DNA of 64,000 nt from Thalassococcus sp. S3 (GCF_004216475.1 NZ_CP022303.1:1550001-1614000), one strand, 5' to 3'; counted from the first letter of the stretch, positions 9,311 to 19,727 are shown. Numbers and translations: made by a program. The notes: a model not told the origin generated them from the sequence alone.

Positions 9311-10429
9311 TCAGGTAAACACGGCTTGAGACGCGGAGGCGAGCGCCCTGGGCAGGGCTTCGGCCAGATGATCCAGGTCCTCAGGCAGGCCGCAGCTGAC
9401 CCGGATGCAGCGGTTCTGGGGGGCAGCGAAGGGCATCCTTACGAAAGTCCGTTGCGCGACAAGCTCGTCCAGGACCGCCTTGGCGAACGCGCCATCACGA
9501 CCGCAATCGACCGCCACGAAATTCGTGGCCGAGGGTAGGGCCCGTAACCCGTTCTCACCGGCAATCTCCCCGATGCGCTGGCGTGACGCGTCGATACGCG
9601 CACGCAACGAGGGGATCCAGTCCTCCGCCTGCATCGCGGCAATGGCCGCCTCCTGCGCCAGCCGGTTCACACCGAAATGGTTGCGGACTTTGTCAAAGGC
9701 CCGGATCAGGTCCCGCGCCCCGAGCGCATAGCCGATGCGCAGGCCTGCCAGCCCATAAGCTTTCGAAAACGTGCGCATGCGGATGACGCGCGGATCGTCG
9801 GCCATCAGATCGGGCGCGGCCTCATGCGGGGCGCATTCGATATAGGCCTCATCCAGCACCAAAAGGCATCCCTCCGGCAGATCTTCAAGCGCTGCCTTCA
9901 GGTCCGCGCCGTCGTGCCAAGAGCCCATCGGGTTGTCGGGATTGGCCAGGTAGACCAGCTTTGCCCCAACCGCGCGCGCCTTTGCGAAAAGCGCTTCGGG
10001 ATCCTCCCGGTCGTCGCGATAAGGGACTTTGTGCAACGTGCCGCCAAAGCCTGCGACGTGGTAGTTGAACGTGGGATAGGCCCCGTCCGACGTCACGACC
10101 GCGTCGCCCGCCTCGATGACCAGGCGGACGAGATACCCCAAGAGTGCGTCAATCCCTTCCCCGATCACGATATTCTCAGCGCGCACATTCAACCGGCGAG
10201 CGATGAGGGTCTTCAGATCATAAGCCTCCGGATCACCATATTGCCACACGGCACCGGCCTCGCGGGATATCACTTCGATCGCCGCGGGGGGCGGGCCGAA
10301 CACGCTCTCATTCGCGCCGAGACGGGCCAGGAAAGGTGCGCCCTGTGCTCTCTCCTGGGCCTCGGGGCCGACAAACGGAACAGTCGCGGGCAGCGCATGG
10401 GCGAGGCGGGTATAGCGGGGGCCGGTCAT
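9311..10429 (-). CDS. PLP-dependent aminotransferase, histidinol-phosphate aminotransferase-like
   Basis: A 372-aa class I/II fold aminotransferase. It has LGANESVFGPPP near residue 37 (typical of HisC-like enzymes), YLANPDNPMGSWH, LLVLDEAYIEC with the ring-nitrogen Asp, and RTFSKAYGLAGLRIGYALG with the PLP Lys and the Arg. This is the histidinol-phosphate / aromatic aminotransferase group; alphaproteobacteria usually carry several, and this copy has no other histidine gene beside it, so I give no symbol. ATG 10429 (MTGPRYTRLAH) is preferred over 10477, though its ribosome site is weak. It is divergent from the SMP-30-like gene across 80 bp. Confidence 0.8.
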   Translation of the reverse strand: MTGPRYTRLAHALPATVPFVGPEAQERAQGAPFLARLGANESVFGPPPAAIEVISREAGAVWQYGDPEAYDLKTLIARRLNVRAENIVIGEGIDALLGYLVRLVIEAGDAVVTSDGAYPTFNYHVAGFGGTLHKVPYRDDREDPEALFAKARAVGAKLVYLANPDNPMGSWHDGADLKAALEDLPEGCLLVLDEAYIECAPHEAAPDLMADDPRVIRMRTFSKAYGLAGLRIGYALGARDLIRAFDKVRNHFGVNRLAQEAAIAAMQAEDWIPSLRARIDASRQRIGEIAGENGLRALPSATNFVAVDCGRDGAFAKAVLDELVAQRTFVRMPFAAPQNRCIRVSCGLPEDLDHLAEALPRALASASQAVFT

Positions 10430-10509
10430 GTGGGCAGATAAGCGAAAGGCTTGCGGGACCGCAAGAGACCGGGGCACTCTGCGCCTGACGCGCCAAGAGG
10501 AGACCCGAG

Positions 10510-11574
10510 ATGCGCATTCTGGCTCTGATCCTGCTTGCAGGCCTTGCTTATCTGCTGTTCTGGCCCGTCGACATGGACCCAGTCGTCTACGACCCGCCCG
10601 AAGATCGCGGGTTTGTCGCGGAGTACGCGCGAAATTCCACCCTTTCAGAGGCTGAATTCGTGACGTTGCCGGACGGGGCCGAGGGGCCGGAAGACCTTGC
10701 CGTGACAGCGGAGGGGTTGATCTACACCACAGATCTCGCAGGGCGCCTTTACCGGATCGAAGAGGACGTGCCGAGGGTGATCGACACTTTGGGGGGCCGC
10801 CCCCTTGGCCTTGATATCGGTCCCGACGGTCTGCTCTACATCGCCGACAGCTACCGCGGCCTCATGCGGTGGAGTGGCGCCGGTCAGTTGCAGCTTCTGG
10901 CCAACGTGGTCGAAGGTCAGGAGATCATGTACGCCAATCAGCTGGATGTTGCTGCGGACGGAACAATCTATTTTTCCAACTCCACAACCCGATTTGATCC
11001 CGAGACGCGGGGCGGAACAAAGCCGACATCCGTCATGGCCATCTGGGAGCAGACGCAGACCGGGTTCGTCGCGCGGCGTCTGCCCAACGGCGAAACCGAA
11101 ATGGTCGCGGATGGCTTTGTCTTTGCCAATGGCGTCGCACTCTCGCCCAACGAAGAGTTTCTGCTGGTTGCCGATTCGGGTCGCGCACAGGTGCATCGGA
11201 TCTGGCTGGATGGACCGCGCGCGGGCGAGAGGGAGGTCTTTCTCGACAACCTGCCGGGCTATCCCGACAATATCGAGCCGATGAGGGACGGCACCTATTG
11301 GATGGCCTTTGCCAGCCCCCGTGTGCCGGCAGAGGCATTGATGCCCTATCCGTTTCTGCGAAAAGTGATCTGGCGCCTTGGTCCCCTCGTGCGGCCTGCG
11401 CCCATCGAAGAGGGGCATATGGTACTTTTTGACGGAGACGGACAGATCCTTGCATCGTTGCAGGATCCCGAGGGGCGGTTGGGGATCACCACGGGTGGGC
11501 GCCTTGTCGGAGACATCCTCTATATCACCACGTTGGCCAGCCCGGGCTTCGGACGGCTGACCGTGCCGGAATAA
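10510..11574 (+). CDS. SMP-30/gluconolactonase/strictosidine synthase-like protein
   Basis: A 354-aa protein with an N-terminal signal anchor (MRILALILLAGLAYLLFW) and then a six-bladed beta-propeller of the strictosidine synthase / SMP-30 superfamily: EGPEDLAVTAEGLIY, YANQLDVAADGTIYFSNST, FANGVALSPNEEFLLVADS, GYPDNIEPMRDGTYWMAFAS. The acidic and Asn residues in these blades normally bind a calcium-type metal in lactonases. It resembles the APMAP branch more than true gluconolactonases. Probably a periplasmic or membrane-anchored lactonase/esterase; the substrate is unknown. GAGGAGACCCGAG precedes the ATG. A crotonase follows 67 bp later on the same strand. Confidence 0.8.
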   Translation: MRILALILLAGLAYLLFWPVDMDPVVYDPPEDRGFVAEYARNSTLSEAEFVTLPDGAEGPEDLAVTAEGLIYTTDLAGRLYRIEEDVPRVIDTLGGRPLGLDIGPDGLLYIADSYRGLMRWSGAGQLQLLANVVEGQEIMYANQLDVAADGTIYFSNSTTRFDPETRGGTKPTSVMAIWEQTQTGFVARRLPNGETEMVADGFVFANGVALSPNEEFLLVADSGRAQVHRIWLDGPRAGEREVFLDNLPGYPDNIEPMRDGTYWMAFASPRVPAEALMPYPFLRKVIWRLGPLVRPAPIEEGHMVLFDGDGQILASLQDPEGRLGITTGGRLVGDILYITTLASPGFGRLTVPE

Positions 11575-11641
11575 CCTGACGTCTCTCTGGTCTTCGCATT
11601 CCCGATCCGCTCTGATCGAAGGCAATCAGAGGAGGATCAAG

Positions 11642-12424
11642 ATGGCGCGTGTTTCAGTCGAGTATCGGGACCATGTGGCGCACGTGACGCTCACCCGCGG
11701 GGACAAGATGAATGCGCTCGACCCCGAGATGGTCGATGCGATTTTGCAGGCAGGGCAAGAGGTTGGTGCTTCGGACGCGCGCGCGGTGGTGCTGTCGGGT
11801 GAAGGCCGCAGCTTTTGTGCGGGGCTCGACCTGTCGGAGTTCGCCAAGATGGGCCAGGTCGATCCCGGCCAGTGGCTGCTGGAGCGGACGCATGGCGACA
11901 CGAACAAGATGCAAGAGCTGGTCATGGTCTGGCGCAGGGTGCCGGTGCCTGTCATCGCGGCGGTGCAGGGCGTGGCTTATGGCGGCGGGCTGCAACTGGC
12001 GCTGGGGGCGGATATTCGTATCGCGCATCCGGAGGCCAAGTTCTCGGTGATGGAGATGAAGTGGGGCATCGTGCCGGATCTCGGGGGTATGGTGCTATTG
12101 CCCAAGCTGGTGCGGTCGGACGTGTTGCGGCGGCTGATCTATACGGCCGAGGCCGTGGGGGCGGAGCAGGCGGAGCGGTGGGGGCTGGTGACCTCGGTTT
12201 CTGACGACCCGCTGGCGGAGGCGCGGGCGCTGGCGGCGGAGATTGCGGGGAAGAGTCCGTCGGGAATTAGGGCGGCTAAGCGGTTGATAGAATTGGCGGA
12301 AACGGCGGAGCGGGAAGAGGTGCTGATGGCCGAATCCGCTGAGCAGGTGGAGCTGATCGGGAAGCCGGATCAGATGGAAGTGATCATGGCACAGATGCAG
12401 AAACGGGCACCTGTTTTCAAATAG
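11642..12424 (+). CDS. Crotonase / enoyl-CoA hydratase family protein
   Basis: A 260-aa crotonase-fold protein. It shows the oxyanion-hole segments GEGRSFCAGLDLSEFAKM (about residues 58-75) and VAYGGGLQLALGADIRIA (about 112-130), and MKWGIVPDLGGM in the position of the catalytic loop. The usual second catalytic Glu of true hydratases sits near that loop; here the sequence is IVPDLGG, as in several crotonases of uncertain reaction, so hydratase activity is likely but not certain. AGGAGG is six to eight bases before the ATG. It ends convergent with valS across 144 bp holding a strong hairpin. Confidence 0.85.
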   Translation: MARVSVEYRDHVAHVTLTRGDKMNALDPEMVDAILQAGQEVGASDARAVVLSGEGRSFCAGLDLSEFAKMGQVDPGQWLLERTHGDTNKMQELVMVWRRVPVPVIAAVQGVAYGGGLQLALGADIRIAHPEAKFSVMEMKWGIVPDLGGMVLLPKLVRSDVLRRLIYTAEAVGAEQAERWGLVTSVSDDPLAEARALAAEIAGKSPSGIRAAKRLIELAETAEREEVLMAESAEQVELIGKPDQMEVIMAQMQKRAPVFK

Positions 12425-12502
12425 CATTAAGTATCAGTGAGTTAGGCGTGAATGCTGTGGCAGGCACGCCAGACCGACTGACCCGCACGCGGGCGGGTGC
12501 TT

Positions 12503-12527
12503 CGGATGGGCGTTGGGCGCCCATCCG
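12503..12527. terminator. 10-bp hairpin between convergent genes, candidate terminator
   Basis: CGGATGGGCG / TTGGG / CGCCCATCCG, perfect 10-bp stem with a 5-base loop, lying between the ends of the crotonase gene and valS. No clear T-run on either side, so it may work as a weak terminator or RNA-end protector. Confidence 0.5.
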
Positions 12528-12568
12528 GAGGCGGGCGCTGCCATCATTTATAAACACTAATCAGTGGC

Positions 12569-15500
12569 TTAGACAATCTCGCTCAACCTCTCCAGGGCGT
12601 CTTTCATCTTGGCTTCTTCAGCCTCGCGGGCGGCGAGATTGGCGCGGGTTTCCTCGACCACCTCTTCGGGCGCGGAGGCGGCGAATTTGGGGTTGTTGAG
12701 GCGGCCGCGCAGACCTCCGAGCTCCTTGGCGAGCTTGCCGAGGGTCTTTTCGAGGCGGGCCTTTTCCTCTGCGATATCAATGACACCGGCGAGAGGCAGG
12801 CCGAAGGTGCCGCCCTCGACGGACAGGGCCACGGTGCCTTTGGGGAAGGTGGTGACCTCTTCCAGCACTTCGATGCGGGCGAGGCGTTTGATGAGGGTTT
12901 CGTTGCGGTCCCACGCGGCGCGGTTTTTGGTGAGCATCTCCGTGTAAGCCACTGGAATATAAGCGCCTGCGGGGACGTGCATCTGGGCGCGGGCGGAGCG
13001 GACGGCCTCGATGAAGGAGATGACCCAGTTCATCTCGCGATCGGCGTCGGGGTCGACAAGATCGGCAGGCTCGTAGGTGGGCCAGTCGGCGTGGACGAGG
13101 AGTTTTTCGCGGCTGCCGGAGACGCTCCAGAGCTCTTCAGTGATGAAGGGCATGATGGGATGGAGCAGGATAAGGCATTGATCCAGAACCCATTTCATCG
13201 TGGCACGGGTCTCGTCGCGGGCGGCTTCGTCCTCGCCCTGCAAGAGGGGTTTGGAGAATTCCACGTACCAGTCGCAGACCTTGCCCCAGACGAAAGCGTA
13301 AAGCGCGTTGGCGGCGTCGTTGAAGCGGTAGGCCTCAAGTGCTGCGTCAACTTCGGCGCGGACCTTGGCGGTTTCGCCGATGATCCATCTGTTCACGGCA
13401 TTGGTGGGTTCGTACGCGATTTCGTACGATCCATGAGTGCCGGGGGCGGCCCCGTTCGGGCCTGTTTGGGACGCTTTGGGGGATTTGTACGGAGTTTCGT
13501 ACGAAAAGACCTCGTTCATCTCGGCAAAGCGCATCGCGTTCCAGATTTTGGTTCCGAAATTGCGATATCCGGCGATCCGCTGGGTGGAGAGTTTGAGGTC
13601 GCGGCCCATCGCAGCCATGGCGGTCAGAGTGAAGCGGACGGCGTCGGCGCCGTATTCGTCGATCAGCTCCAGGGGGTCGAGGACGTTGCCCAGCGACTTC
13701 GACATCTTCTTACCCTTCTCGTCGCGGACGAGGGCGTGGACGTAAACGGTATCGAAAGGTTTCTGCTCTACGACTGCATATTGCATCATCATCATCCGGG
13801 CGACCCAGAAGAAGATGATGTCGAAGCCAGTAATCAGGGTGTTGGTCGGGAAGTATTTCCGGAAGGCGTCGGTGTCTTCGGGCCAGCCCAGCGTGCCGAT
13901 GGGCCAGAGGCCGGAGGAGAACCATGTGTCGAGAACGTCTGGGTCGCGCCACAAACCGATCCGGGTTGGATCATCAAGCTGTTCAGCATCTTCGCGGCGT
14001 TGCACCTCGACACAATCGTCCAGCTCATCACCGCCGATGTTTCGGCTTTTGTAGAAATCTAACGCCGCACGCTCTGCCTCTTCAAAGCTTGTTGCGCAGA
14101 ATGCAACCAGATCACCCGGATCAAACGAAAGCTTATGGAAAGCGTGCGTGGTGTACTCAACATCGGACGGGGTTGCATCGACAACACCTGGCCCATACCA
14201 GACCGGGATCTGGTGGCCCCACCAGAGTTGGCGGGAGATGCACCAGGGTTCGATGTTTTCGAGCCAGTGGAAATAGACCTTCTGATCGCGTTCGGGGAGG
14301 ATTTTGGTCTCGCCGGAGCGGACGGCCTCCAGCGCGGGGCCGACGATTTTGGAGGTGTCGACGAACCATTGGTCGGTCAGCATGGGCTCGATCACGACCT
14401 TGGAGCGGTCGCCCATGGGCTGCATGATGGGTTTGGCCTCAATGAGGGGGACCTCCTCGGCCGGTTGCCCGTCCTCGTCGGGTTTGGCGGCGGCTTTGCC
14501 CAGGCGGGGATCGTCGGCGCGTGTGGTGACGGCGAGGCCTTCGGTGGTGATCTGGTCGACCACCTTTTTGCGGGCCTCGAACCGGTCGAGGCCGCGCAGG
14601 TCGTCGGGGACGAGGTTGATGGTATCGGCCTCGGCTTCGCCAAGGGTGCGGTCGCCTTTGGCGACGGCCATCGCGACCTCTGCCATTTCCGCATAGGGCG
14701 CGCCGTCGGCGCGCATCGCGCCCTTGGTGTCCATCAGGCGGTACATGGGGATGCCGCCGCGCTTGGCCACCTCGTAGTCGTTGAAATCATGGGCGCCGGT
14801 GATCTTGACCGCTCCCGAGCCGAAATTCGGATCGGGGTATTCGTCGGTGATGATGGGGATCAGGCGGCGATGTTCTTTCGGGCCCACGGGGATTTCACAG
14901 AGCTGGCCCACGATGGACGCGTAGCGTTCGTCGGAGGGATGGACCGCCACGGCGCCGTCGCCCAGCATGGTTTCGGGCCGGGTCGTGGCGATGGAGATAT
15001 AGTCGCGGGTCTCGCGGAGCGTGACATTCCCGTCTTCGTCTTTTTCGACGTAGTCATAGGTGGCGCCACCCGCGAGCGGGTATTTGAAGTGCCACATATG
15101 GCCGGGTGTCTCGACATTCTCGACCTCGAGATCGGAGATCGCGGTCTCGAAATGCGGGTCCCAGTTCACGAGGCGTTTGCCGCGATAGATGAGGCCCTTT
15201 TCGTACATCTCCACAAAGACCTTGATGACGGCATCGTGGAAATTGCCCTGCTCGCCCGCGGGCGCACCCGGAGCGCCGGACATGGTGAAGGCGGTGCGGG
15301 ACCAGTCGCAGGAGGCGCCGAGGCGCTTGAGCTGGTTGATGATGGTGCCTCCGGATTTCTCTTTCCAGTCCCAGACTTTTTCGAGAAAGGCCTCTCGCCC
15401 CATTTCGCGGCGGGTGGCGTTGGATTTGTCCTTGGCGAGTTCGCGTTCGACGACCATCTGCGTGGCGATGCCCGCGTGATCGGTGCCGGGCTGCCAGAGC

Positions 15501-15727
15501 GTGTCGTAGCCCTGCATGCGCTTCCAGCGAATGAGAATGTCCTGCAACGTGTTGTTGAAGGCGTGTCCCATATGCAGGGACCCGGTCACGTTGGGGGGCG
15601 GGATCATGATGGAAAAGGTCTCGGGCCGGGAGGCGTTGGCGCCGGCGGCGAAACAGTTGCGGTCGATCCATTGCGCGGAGATGCGCGCTTCGACTTCGGC
15701 GGCGTTGAAGGTCTTGTCCATGGTCAT
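12569..15727 (-). CDS. valS: Valyl-tRNA synthetase
   Basis: A 1052-aa class Ia synthetase that charges tRNA-Val. The HIGH-type motif is HMGH at residues 52-55 inside [15 protein letters not shown], the KMSKS motif is at about 674-678 ([11 protein letters not shown]), the editing domain lies between, and a C-terminal coiled coil closes the protein ([19 protein letters not shown]). It is about 100 residues longer than E. coli ValS, partly because of a repeat-flanked insertion at about residues 739-773 (see separate entry). I take ATG 15727 (MTMDKTF) because AAGGGGC precedes it; ATG 15721 is possible. The open frame continues upstream to 18295, but that part is the antisense of another gene. Confidence 0.97.
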   Translation of the reverse strand: MTMDKTFNAAEVEARISAQWIDRNCFAAGANASRPETFSIMIPPPNVTGSLHMGHAFNNTLQDILIRWKRMQGYDTLWQPGTDHAGIATQMVVERELAKDKSNATRREMGREAFLEKVWDWKEKSGGTIINQLKRLGASCDWSRTAFTMSGAPGAPAGEQGNFHDAVIKVFVEMYEKGLIYRGKRLVNWDPHFETAISDLEVENVETPGHMWHFKYPLAGGATYDYVEKDEDGNVTLRETRDYISIATTRPETMLGDGAVAVHPSDERYASIVGQLCEIPVGPKEHRRLIPIITDEYPDPNFGSGAVKITGAHDFNDYEVAKRGGIPMYRLMDTKGAMRADGAPYAEMAEVAMAVAKGDRTLGEAEADTINLVPDDLRGLDRFEARKKVVDQITTEGLAVTTRADDPRLGKAAAKPDEDGQPAEEVPLIEAKPIMQPMGDRSKVVIEPMLTDQWFVDTSKIVGPALEAVRSGETKILPERDQKVYFHWLENIEPWCISRQLWWGHQIPVWYGPGVVDATPSDVEYTTHAFHKLSFDPGDLVAFCATSFEEAERAALDFYKSRNIGGDELDDCVEVQRREDAEQLDDPTRIGLWRDPDVLDTWFSSGLWPIGTLGWPEDTDAFRKYFPTNTLITGFDIIFFWVARMMMMQYAVVEQKPFDTVYVHALVRDEKGKKMSKSLGNVLDPLELIDEYGADAVRFTLTAMAAMGRDLKLSTQRIAGYRNFGTKIWNAMRFAEMNEVFSYETPYKSPKASQTGPNGAAPGTHGSYEIAYEPTNAVNRWIIGETAKVRAEVDAALEAYRFNDAANALYAFVWGKVCDWYVEFSKPLLQGEDEAARDETRATMKWVLDQCLILLHPIMPFITEELWSVSGSREKLLVHADWPTYEPADLVDPDADREMNWVISFIEAVRSARAQMHVPAGAYIPVAYTEMLTKNRAAWDRNETLIKRLARIEVLEEVTTFPKGTVALSVEGGTFGLPLAGVIDIAEEKARLEKTLGKLAKELGGLRGRLNNPKFAASAPEEVVEETRANLAAREAEEAKMKDALERLSEIV
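13409..13506 (-). repeat. Repeat-flanked in-frame insertion inside valS
   Basis: About 98 bp inside valS whose ends are imperfect direct repeats of about 23 bp on the coding strand: TCGTACGAAACTCCGTACAA (right end) and TCGTACGAAATCGCGTACGA (left end). In protein they read SYETPYKSP and SYEIAYEP, enclosing [16 protein letters not shown]. The reading frame is kept. The segment lies after the KMSKS loop, where other ValS proteins run directly into the anticodon-binding domain. It looks like a protein-coding mobile repeat of the kind known from Rickettsia palindromic elements; that comparison is inference. Confidence 0.55.
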
Positions 15728-15728
15728 C

Positions 15729-15738
15729 GGGGCGCCCC
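15729..15738 (-). promoter_or_regulatory. Self-complementary GGGGCGCCCC over the valS ribosome site
   Basis: A perfect 10-bp palindrome one base upstream of the valS ATG and containing its Shine-Dalgarno (AAGGGGC). The identical palindrome lies two bases upstream of metG (34050-34059). It could hide or expose the ribosome site by RNA-RNA pairing, or simply be a lineage-typical translation start. Confidence 0.4.
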
Positions 15739-15856
15739 TTTGGTTTGGGCGGTGATGTAGCGAAGCTGAGGCCGAAGGGGAAGGGGCAGAAGGCGTCTGG
15801 ACAAGCGGGGCGGCGGGGCTAGTGTCGCCGGTGGAAAGAGCAAGCGAGGGCACGCC

Positions 15857-18154
15857 ATGGAGAAGTTCGGGAAAAGCCAGCCGGTCAAGAGGGTGGAGGA
15901 TGTGAGGTTCCTGACGGGCCATGGGCGGTATGTGGACGATATCGTGCCGGAGGGCGCGCTTTATGCCTTCGTGTTCCGCAGCCCGGTGGCGCATGGGGTG
16001 ATCACGGAGCTGGATCTGGAGGATGCGAGAGAGGCCGAGGGCGTGCATCTGGTGATCACGGCGCAGGATCTGGAAGCGGCGGGCGTTGATCTGGCGATGG
16101 CGGGGACGGTTGTGAAAAACCGCGATGGCAGCGAGGGGGCCAAGCCGATGCGGCCGCTGCTGGCCAAGGGGCGCGTCAGGCATGTGGGAGAGCCTGTGGC
16201 GGTGATCGTGGCGGAGACGATGGCGCAGGCGCGGGATGCGGCGGAGTTGATCGCGTTCGACTATGACGAATTGCCGGCGAAGATGGATCTGGCGCCCGGA
16301 GGAGAGACGGTGCATCCGGAGGCCGCCGACAACATGGCCTTTGACTGGGGCATGGGGGATGAAGACGCCACGAACGCGGCATTCGACAAGGCGGCGCAGG
16401 TGGTCAGCCTGGAGGTGGGCGACAACCGGGTGATCGTGAATTCGATGGAGCCGAGGGGGTGCTTTGCGGAGTGGGACGGAGAGCGCCTGCATCTGGCGTT
16501 CAACGGGCAGGGCGTCTGGGGGATGAAGGACAAGCTGGTCGAGAGCCTGGGGCTGGAGGCGGAGCAGGTGCGTGTGACCAATCCGGATGTGGGCGGCGGG
16601 TTCGGCATGAAGGCGATGGCCTATCCGGAATATACCGTGGTGGCTCACGCGGCCCGCGCGCTGGGCAAGCCGGTGCGCTGGATGTCGGACCGGACCGAAG
16701 CGATGCTGAGCGACAATGGCGGGCGGGATCTGACCTCGCTGGCGGAGCTGGCCTTTGACGAGAACCACCGGATCACGGCTTACCGTGTCAGGACCAGGTG
16801 CAATCTGGGGGCGTATAATTCGCAGTTCGGGCAGCCCATTCAGACGCAGTTGTTCAGCCGCGTGCTGATGGGCGTTTACGACGTGCAGACGACGTGGCTG
16901 CAGGTGGAGGGCTATTACACCAACACGGTGCAGGTGGATGCCTATCGCGGCGCGGGGCGGCCGGAGGCGATTTACGTGCTGGAGCGGGTGATGGACCGCG
17001 CGGCGAGAGAGCTGGGCATGGATCCGTGGGAGCTGCGCCGGATTAACTTTATCAAGCCGGAGCAGTTTCCCTACGACACCGCCACGGGCGAAACCTATGA
17101 CGTGGGGGATTTCCACAAGGTGCTGGCGCGGGCGGCGCAGGAGGCCGATGCGCAAGGCTTTGCTGAGCGGCGCGAAGCCGACGCCAAACGCGGCCTGCTC
17201 AGGGGGCAGGGGCTTTGTTACTATATCGAAAGTATTTTGGGTGATCCTTCGGAAGGGGCGAAGGTTGAGTTCAATGAGGATGGCACGGTGACGATCTATG
17301 TCGGCACACAATCGAACGGGCAGGGGCACGAGACGGTCTATGCGCAGTTCTTGGCCGATCAGACGGGCATTCCGGCAGATCGGATCAGCGTCGTGCAGGG
17401 GGATTCGGACCGGATTGCCCAGGGCGGCGGGACGGGCGGGTCCCGCTCGGTCACGGTGCAGAACAATGCGACGCTGGCGACGGTGGAGGTGATGATCGCG
17501 GCTTTCACGCCTTATCTGGCGGAGAAGATAGGCGTGGACGAGGGAGAGATCACCTTTGATGACGAGCAGTTCCGCGCGCCGGGATCGAACCTGACGCCCA
17601 CCATGCTGGACGTGGCGGAGATGGCCCGCGCGGATGGCCGGACGGAGCTTTTGACCCATGAAGCGCGCGCGACGCTGCCGGCGCGCAGCTTTCCGAACGG
17701 ATGTCATGTTACAGAAGTTGTCGTCGATCCGGAGACGGGTGTCGTTACCGTGGATCGCTATGAGGTGGTGGACGATTTCGGCAATCTTATCAATCCGATG
17801 CTGGCCGAAGGTCAGGTGCACGGCGGGGTCGCGCAAGGGATCGGGCAGGCGATTACGGAGCATGTGGTCTACGACGAGGACGGCCAATTGCTCACGGCAA
17901 CGTTCATGGATTACGCCTTGCCGCGTGCGGATGACGTTCCCATGATTGAGTTTACCTCGGAACCTGTTCCGTCCACCGCGAATATCATGGGTATGAAAGG
18001 CTGTGGCGAGGCGGGCACGGTCGGCGCTTTGGCGGCGGTCGCGAATGCGGTGCAGGACGCGCTGTGGGACCGGGGTGTCCGGCAGGCCGATATGCCGTTT
18101 ACGCCGATGAAGGTTTGGGAATTGTTGCAGGATGATGCTATCGCGGCTGAATGA
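15857..18154 (+). CDS. Xanthine dehydrogenase/CoxL family molybdopterin-binding subunit, orphan
   Basis: A 765-aa large subunit of the molybdenum hydroxylase family. Visible marks: [15 protein letters not shown] N-terminus ([19 protein letters not shown]), DVGGGFGMK with the first Mo-pterin loop, the active-site loop AYRGAGR (form II CoxL type, not the AYRCSFR of true CO dehydrogenase), QSNGQGHET, and the catalytic Glu in [10 protein letters not shown] near the end. These enzymes normally work with an FAD subunit (CoxM) and a 2Fe-2S subunit (CoxS); neither is in the window. GAGCAAGCGAGG before ATG 15857 gives a moderate ribosome site. Its 3' end overlaps the DUF2235 gene by 23 bp. The substrate is unknown; CO oxidation is unlikely. 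Confidence 0.9.
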   Translation: MEKFGKSQPVKRVEDVRFLTGHGRYVDDIVPEGALYAFVFRSPVAHGVITELDLEDAREAEGVHLVITAQDLEAAGVDLAMAGTVVKNRDGSEGAKPMRPLLAKGRVRHVGEPVAVIVAETMAQARDAAELIAFDYDELPAKMDLAPGGETVHPEAADNMAFDWGMGDEDATNAAFDKAAQVVSLEVGDNRVIVNSMEPRGCFAEWDGERLHLAFNGQGVWGMKDKLVESLGLEAEQVRVTNPDVGGGFGMKAMAYPEYTVVAHAARALGKPVRWMSDRTEAMLSDNGGRDLTSLAELAFDENHRITAYRVRTRCNLGAYNSQFGQPIQTQLFSRVLMGVYDVQTTWLQVEGYYTNTVQVDAYRGAGRPEAIYVLERVMDRAARELGMDPWELRRINFIKPEQFPYDTATGETYDVGDFHKVLARAAQEADAQGFAERREADAKRGLLRGQGLCYYIESILGDPSEGAKVEFNEDGTVTIYVGTQSNGQGHETVYAQFLADQTGIPADRISVVQGDSDRIAQGGGTGGSRSVTVQNNATLATVEVMIAAFTPYLAEKIGVDEGEITFDDEQFRAPGSNLTPTMLDVAEMARADGRTELLTHEARATLPARSFPNGCHVTEVVVDPETGVVTVDRYEVVDDFGNLINPMLAEGQVHGGVAQGIGQAITEHVVYDEDGQLLTATFMDYALPRADDVPMIEFTSEPVPSTANIMGMKGCGEAGTVGALAAVANAVQDALWDRGVRQADMPFTPMKVWELLQDDAIAAE

Positions 18155-19184
18155 TTTCGTCAGGGAGTGGTGGGGCCGGCGCGCGCGGGCCCAGACCTCT
18201 CCCCGGCAGCGGCTGCGGGGCCCGCAGGCGCATGTGATCATTCTGGATGGCACGATGTCGTCGCTGCAGCCGGGGCAGGAGACCCATGCGGGCACGGTCT
18301 ATAAGCTGTGCCTGGAGGCGGGGCCGCAAGTGTCGGTCTATTACGAGGCGGGGCTGCAATGGCCCAGTTGGCGCAAGACGCTGGACGTGATGATGGGGCG
18401 CGGAATCAACCGTCAGATCCGGCGCGCTTACGGGTACCTTGCGTCGAGATACAGGCCGGGGGATCGCATTTTCCTCATCGGCTATTCAAGAGGCGCCTAT
18501 GCGGTACGCTCCCTGGCGGGTGTGATCGACCGGGTGGGGCTCTTGCGCGCGGATGCGGCGACGGAGCGGAATATCCGGCAGGCCTACCGTCATTACGAAC
18601 GTGCGCCGGAAAGTGCCCACGCGACGGCATTCGTGCGGGCCTATTGCCATCAGGGTGTGCCGATCGAGATGGTGGGCGTATGGGACACGGTGAAGGCGCT
18701 GGGGCTGAGAGTGCCGTTGCTTTGGCGGCTCGACGGAGAGAAGCACGCATTTCACAATCACCAGCTTGGACCCACGGTGCGCAACGGGTTTCACGCGGTG
18801 GCCTTGGACGAGACGCGGTTGGTCTATGAGCCGATCATGTGGGACTGCCCGCAAGACTGGCTGGGCCGGGTGGAGCAAGTCTGGTTCCGGGGCACGCACG
18901 GCGATGTGGGCGGGCAGCTTTGCGGGTTCGAGGAGGCGCGACCGCTGGCGAATATCCCGCTGGTCTGGATGCTGGAGCGCGCGGAGCTCTGCGGTCTGCC
19001 ACTGCCGGAGGGCTGGAGGGAGCGGTTTCCCTGCGATCCGGAGGCGCCTTCGGTCGGCACGTGGCGGGGCTGGGCCAAGATTTTCCTGCTGCGGAAGAGG
19101 CGTGTTGTGGGTGTGGATCCATCGGAGCACCTGCACGAGACGGTGCCACCACGCGGGCCTGAACTGGAGGGCGCGCGGGCGTGA
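18132..19184 (+). CDS. DUF2235 alpha/beta hydrolase
   Basis: A 350-aa protein of the DUF2235 family, the serine-hydrolase fold shared with Tle1-type phospholipase effectors and fungal relatives. Key parts: [10 protein letters not shown] (the family's FxDGT strand), [17 protein letters not shown] with the GxSxG nucleophile elbow, [13 protein letters not shown] with the catalytic Asp region, and [11 protein letters not shown] with the likely catalytic His. No signal peptide and no type VI secretion gene nearby, so a housekeeping lipase/esterase role is as likely as an effector role. It starts inside the last 23 bp of the molybdopterin subunit gene (ATG at 18132 or 18135), which suggests translational coupling. 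Confidence 0.8.
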   Translation: MMLSRLNDFVREWWGRRARAQTSPRQRLRGPQAHVIILDGTMSSLQPGQETHAGTVYKLCLEAGPQVSVYYEAGLQWPSWRKTLDVMMGRGINRQIRRAYGYLASRYRPGDRIFLIGYSRGAYAVRSLAGVIDRVGLLRADAATERNIRQAYRHYERAPESAHATAFVRAYCHQGVPIEMVGVWDTVKALGLRVPLLWRLDGEKHAFHNHQLGPTVRNGFHAVALDETRLVYEPIMWDCPQDWLGRVEQVWFRGTHGDVGGQLCGFEEARPLANIPLVWMLERAELCGLPLPEGWRERFPCDPEAPSVGTWRGWAKIFLLRKRRVVGVDPSEHLHETVPPRGPELEGARA

Positions 19185-19413
19185 GTTGTGTCGCGTGTAA
19201 GGTTGTGGAGCCTTAGAGACCCCCGTGCCGGAATGCGTGGAGCTATCGCATGGCGTTTTGGGAACGGTGAGGCAGGCGAGTAAGGGCACGGGTGGCGCGT
19301 CTTGCCGCTGGAAAGGGTGCCTATGGACCGGTGCTTTCGAGTTACCTCGCTCGTGATCATCTTTCCTCCGCTTCGATCAGTGCGCTGAGGGCCGCGCCCG
19401 ACCTCCCCCCGGA

Positions 19414-19466
19414 GGGCGCGGCTCGGTGGTGCCCACCGGGCGGGAGGGTTGAGAGGTGTGGCACTC
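19414..19466. repeat. 53-bp direct repeat, copy 1
   Basis: Copy 1 of an intergenic repeat with an internal hairpin (CGGTGG-TGC-CCACCG). It differs from copy 2 at three positions only. It lies between the DUF2235 gene and the thioesterase. Confidence 0.75.
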
Positions 19467-19596
19467 CTGGGGTGAGCGGCATCTTGGAAGCGGTCTGGGA
19501 GGTCGTTTTAGCTGCGGACGGGCGGAATGCATGGGAGCCCTATCCCGAAAACGCTGTCAGAGAGCGTTTCAAAGGCGAACGTGCGGAGCCCTGGGC

Positions 19597-19649
19597 GGGC
19601 GCGGCCCGGTGGTGCCCACCGGGCGGGAGGTTTGAGAGGTGTGGTACTC
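19597..19649. repeat. 53-bp direct repeat, copy 2
   Basis: Copy 2, same length as copy 1, 50 of 53 bases identical, with a perfect 8-bp internal stem CCCGGTGG-TGC-CCACCGGG. A weaker relative with the same hairpin type (CCGGGTGG-TTC-CCACCGG) is at 44006-44023. Confidence 0.75.
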
Positions 19650-19727
19650 TCAAAATAGGGGACGGCGCTTTTGGCGCCCGACGGGATTTTCCGTATTTTT
19701 ATCGAGAAGAAGCAGGGGACCTGCGCG

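Larger units (their letters stand above)
19185..19727. other. Non-coding stretch with a 53-bp direct repeat
   Basis: No recognisable gene. An ORF at 19292-19750 on the plus strand exists, but its translation is low in complexity, lacks a ribosome site and simply reads through both repeat copies (ARWCPPGGR twice), so I do not call it. The region contains the two repeat copies and an imperfect hairpin at about 19546-19570 (GAAAACGCT...AGCGTTTC). Confidence 0.6.

Noticed and set aside
15857..18154. Aerobic CO dehydrogenase (coxL)
   Set aside because: The active-site loop is AYRGAGR rather than the form I AYRCSFR, and coxM/coxS are absent, so CO oxidation is not supported.
15728..18295. An 856-codon minus-strand frame continuing upstream of valS
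   Set aside because: It is the antisense of the CoxL-like gene, rich in His/Arg with no family similarity; valS itself starts at 15727.
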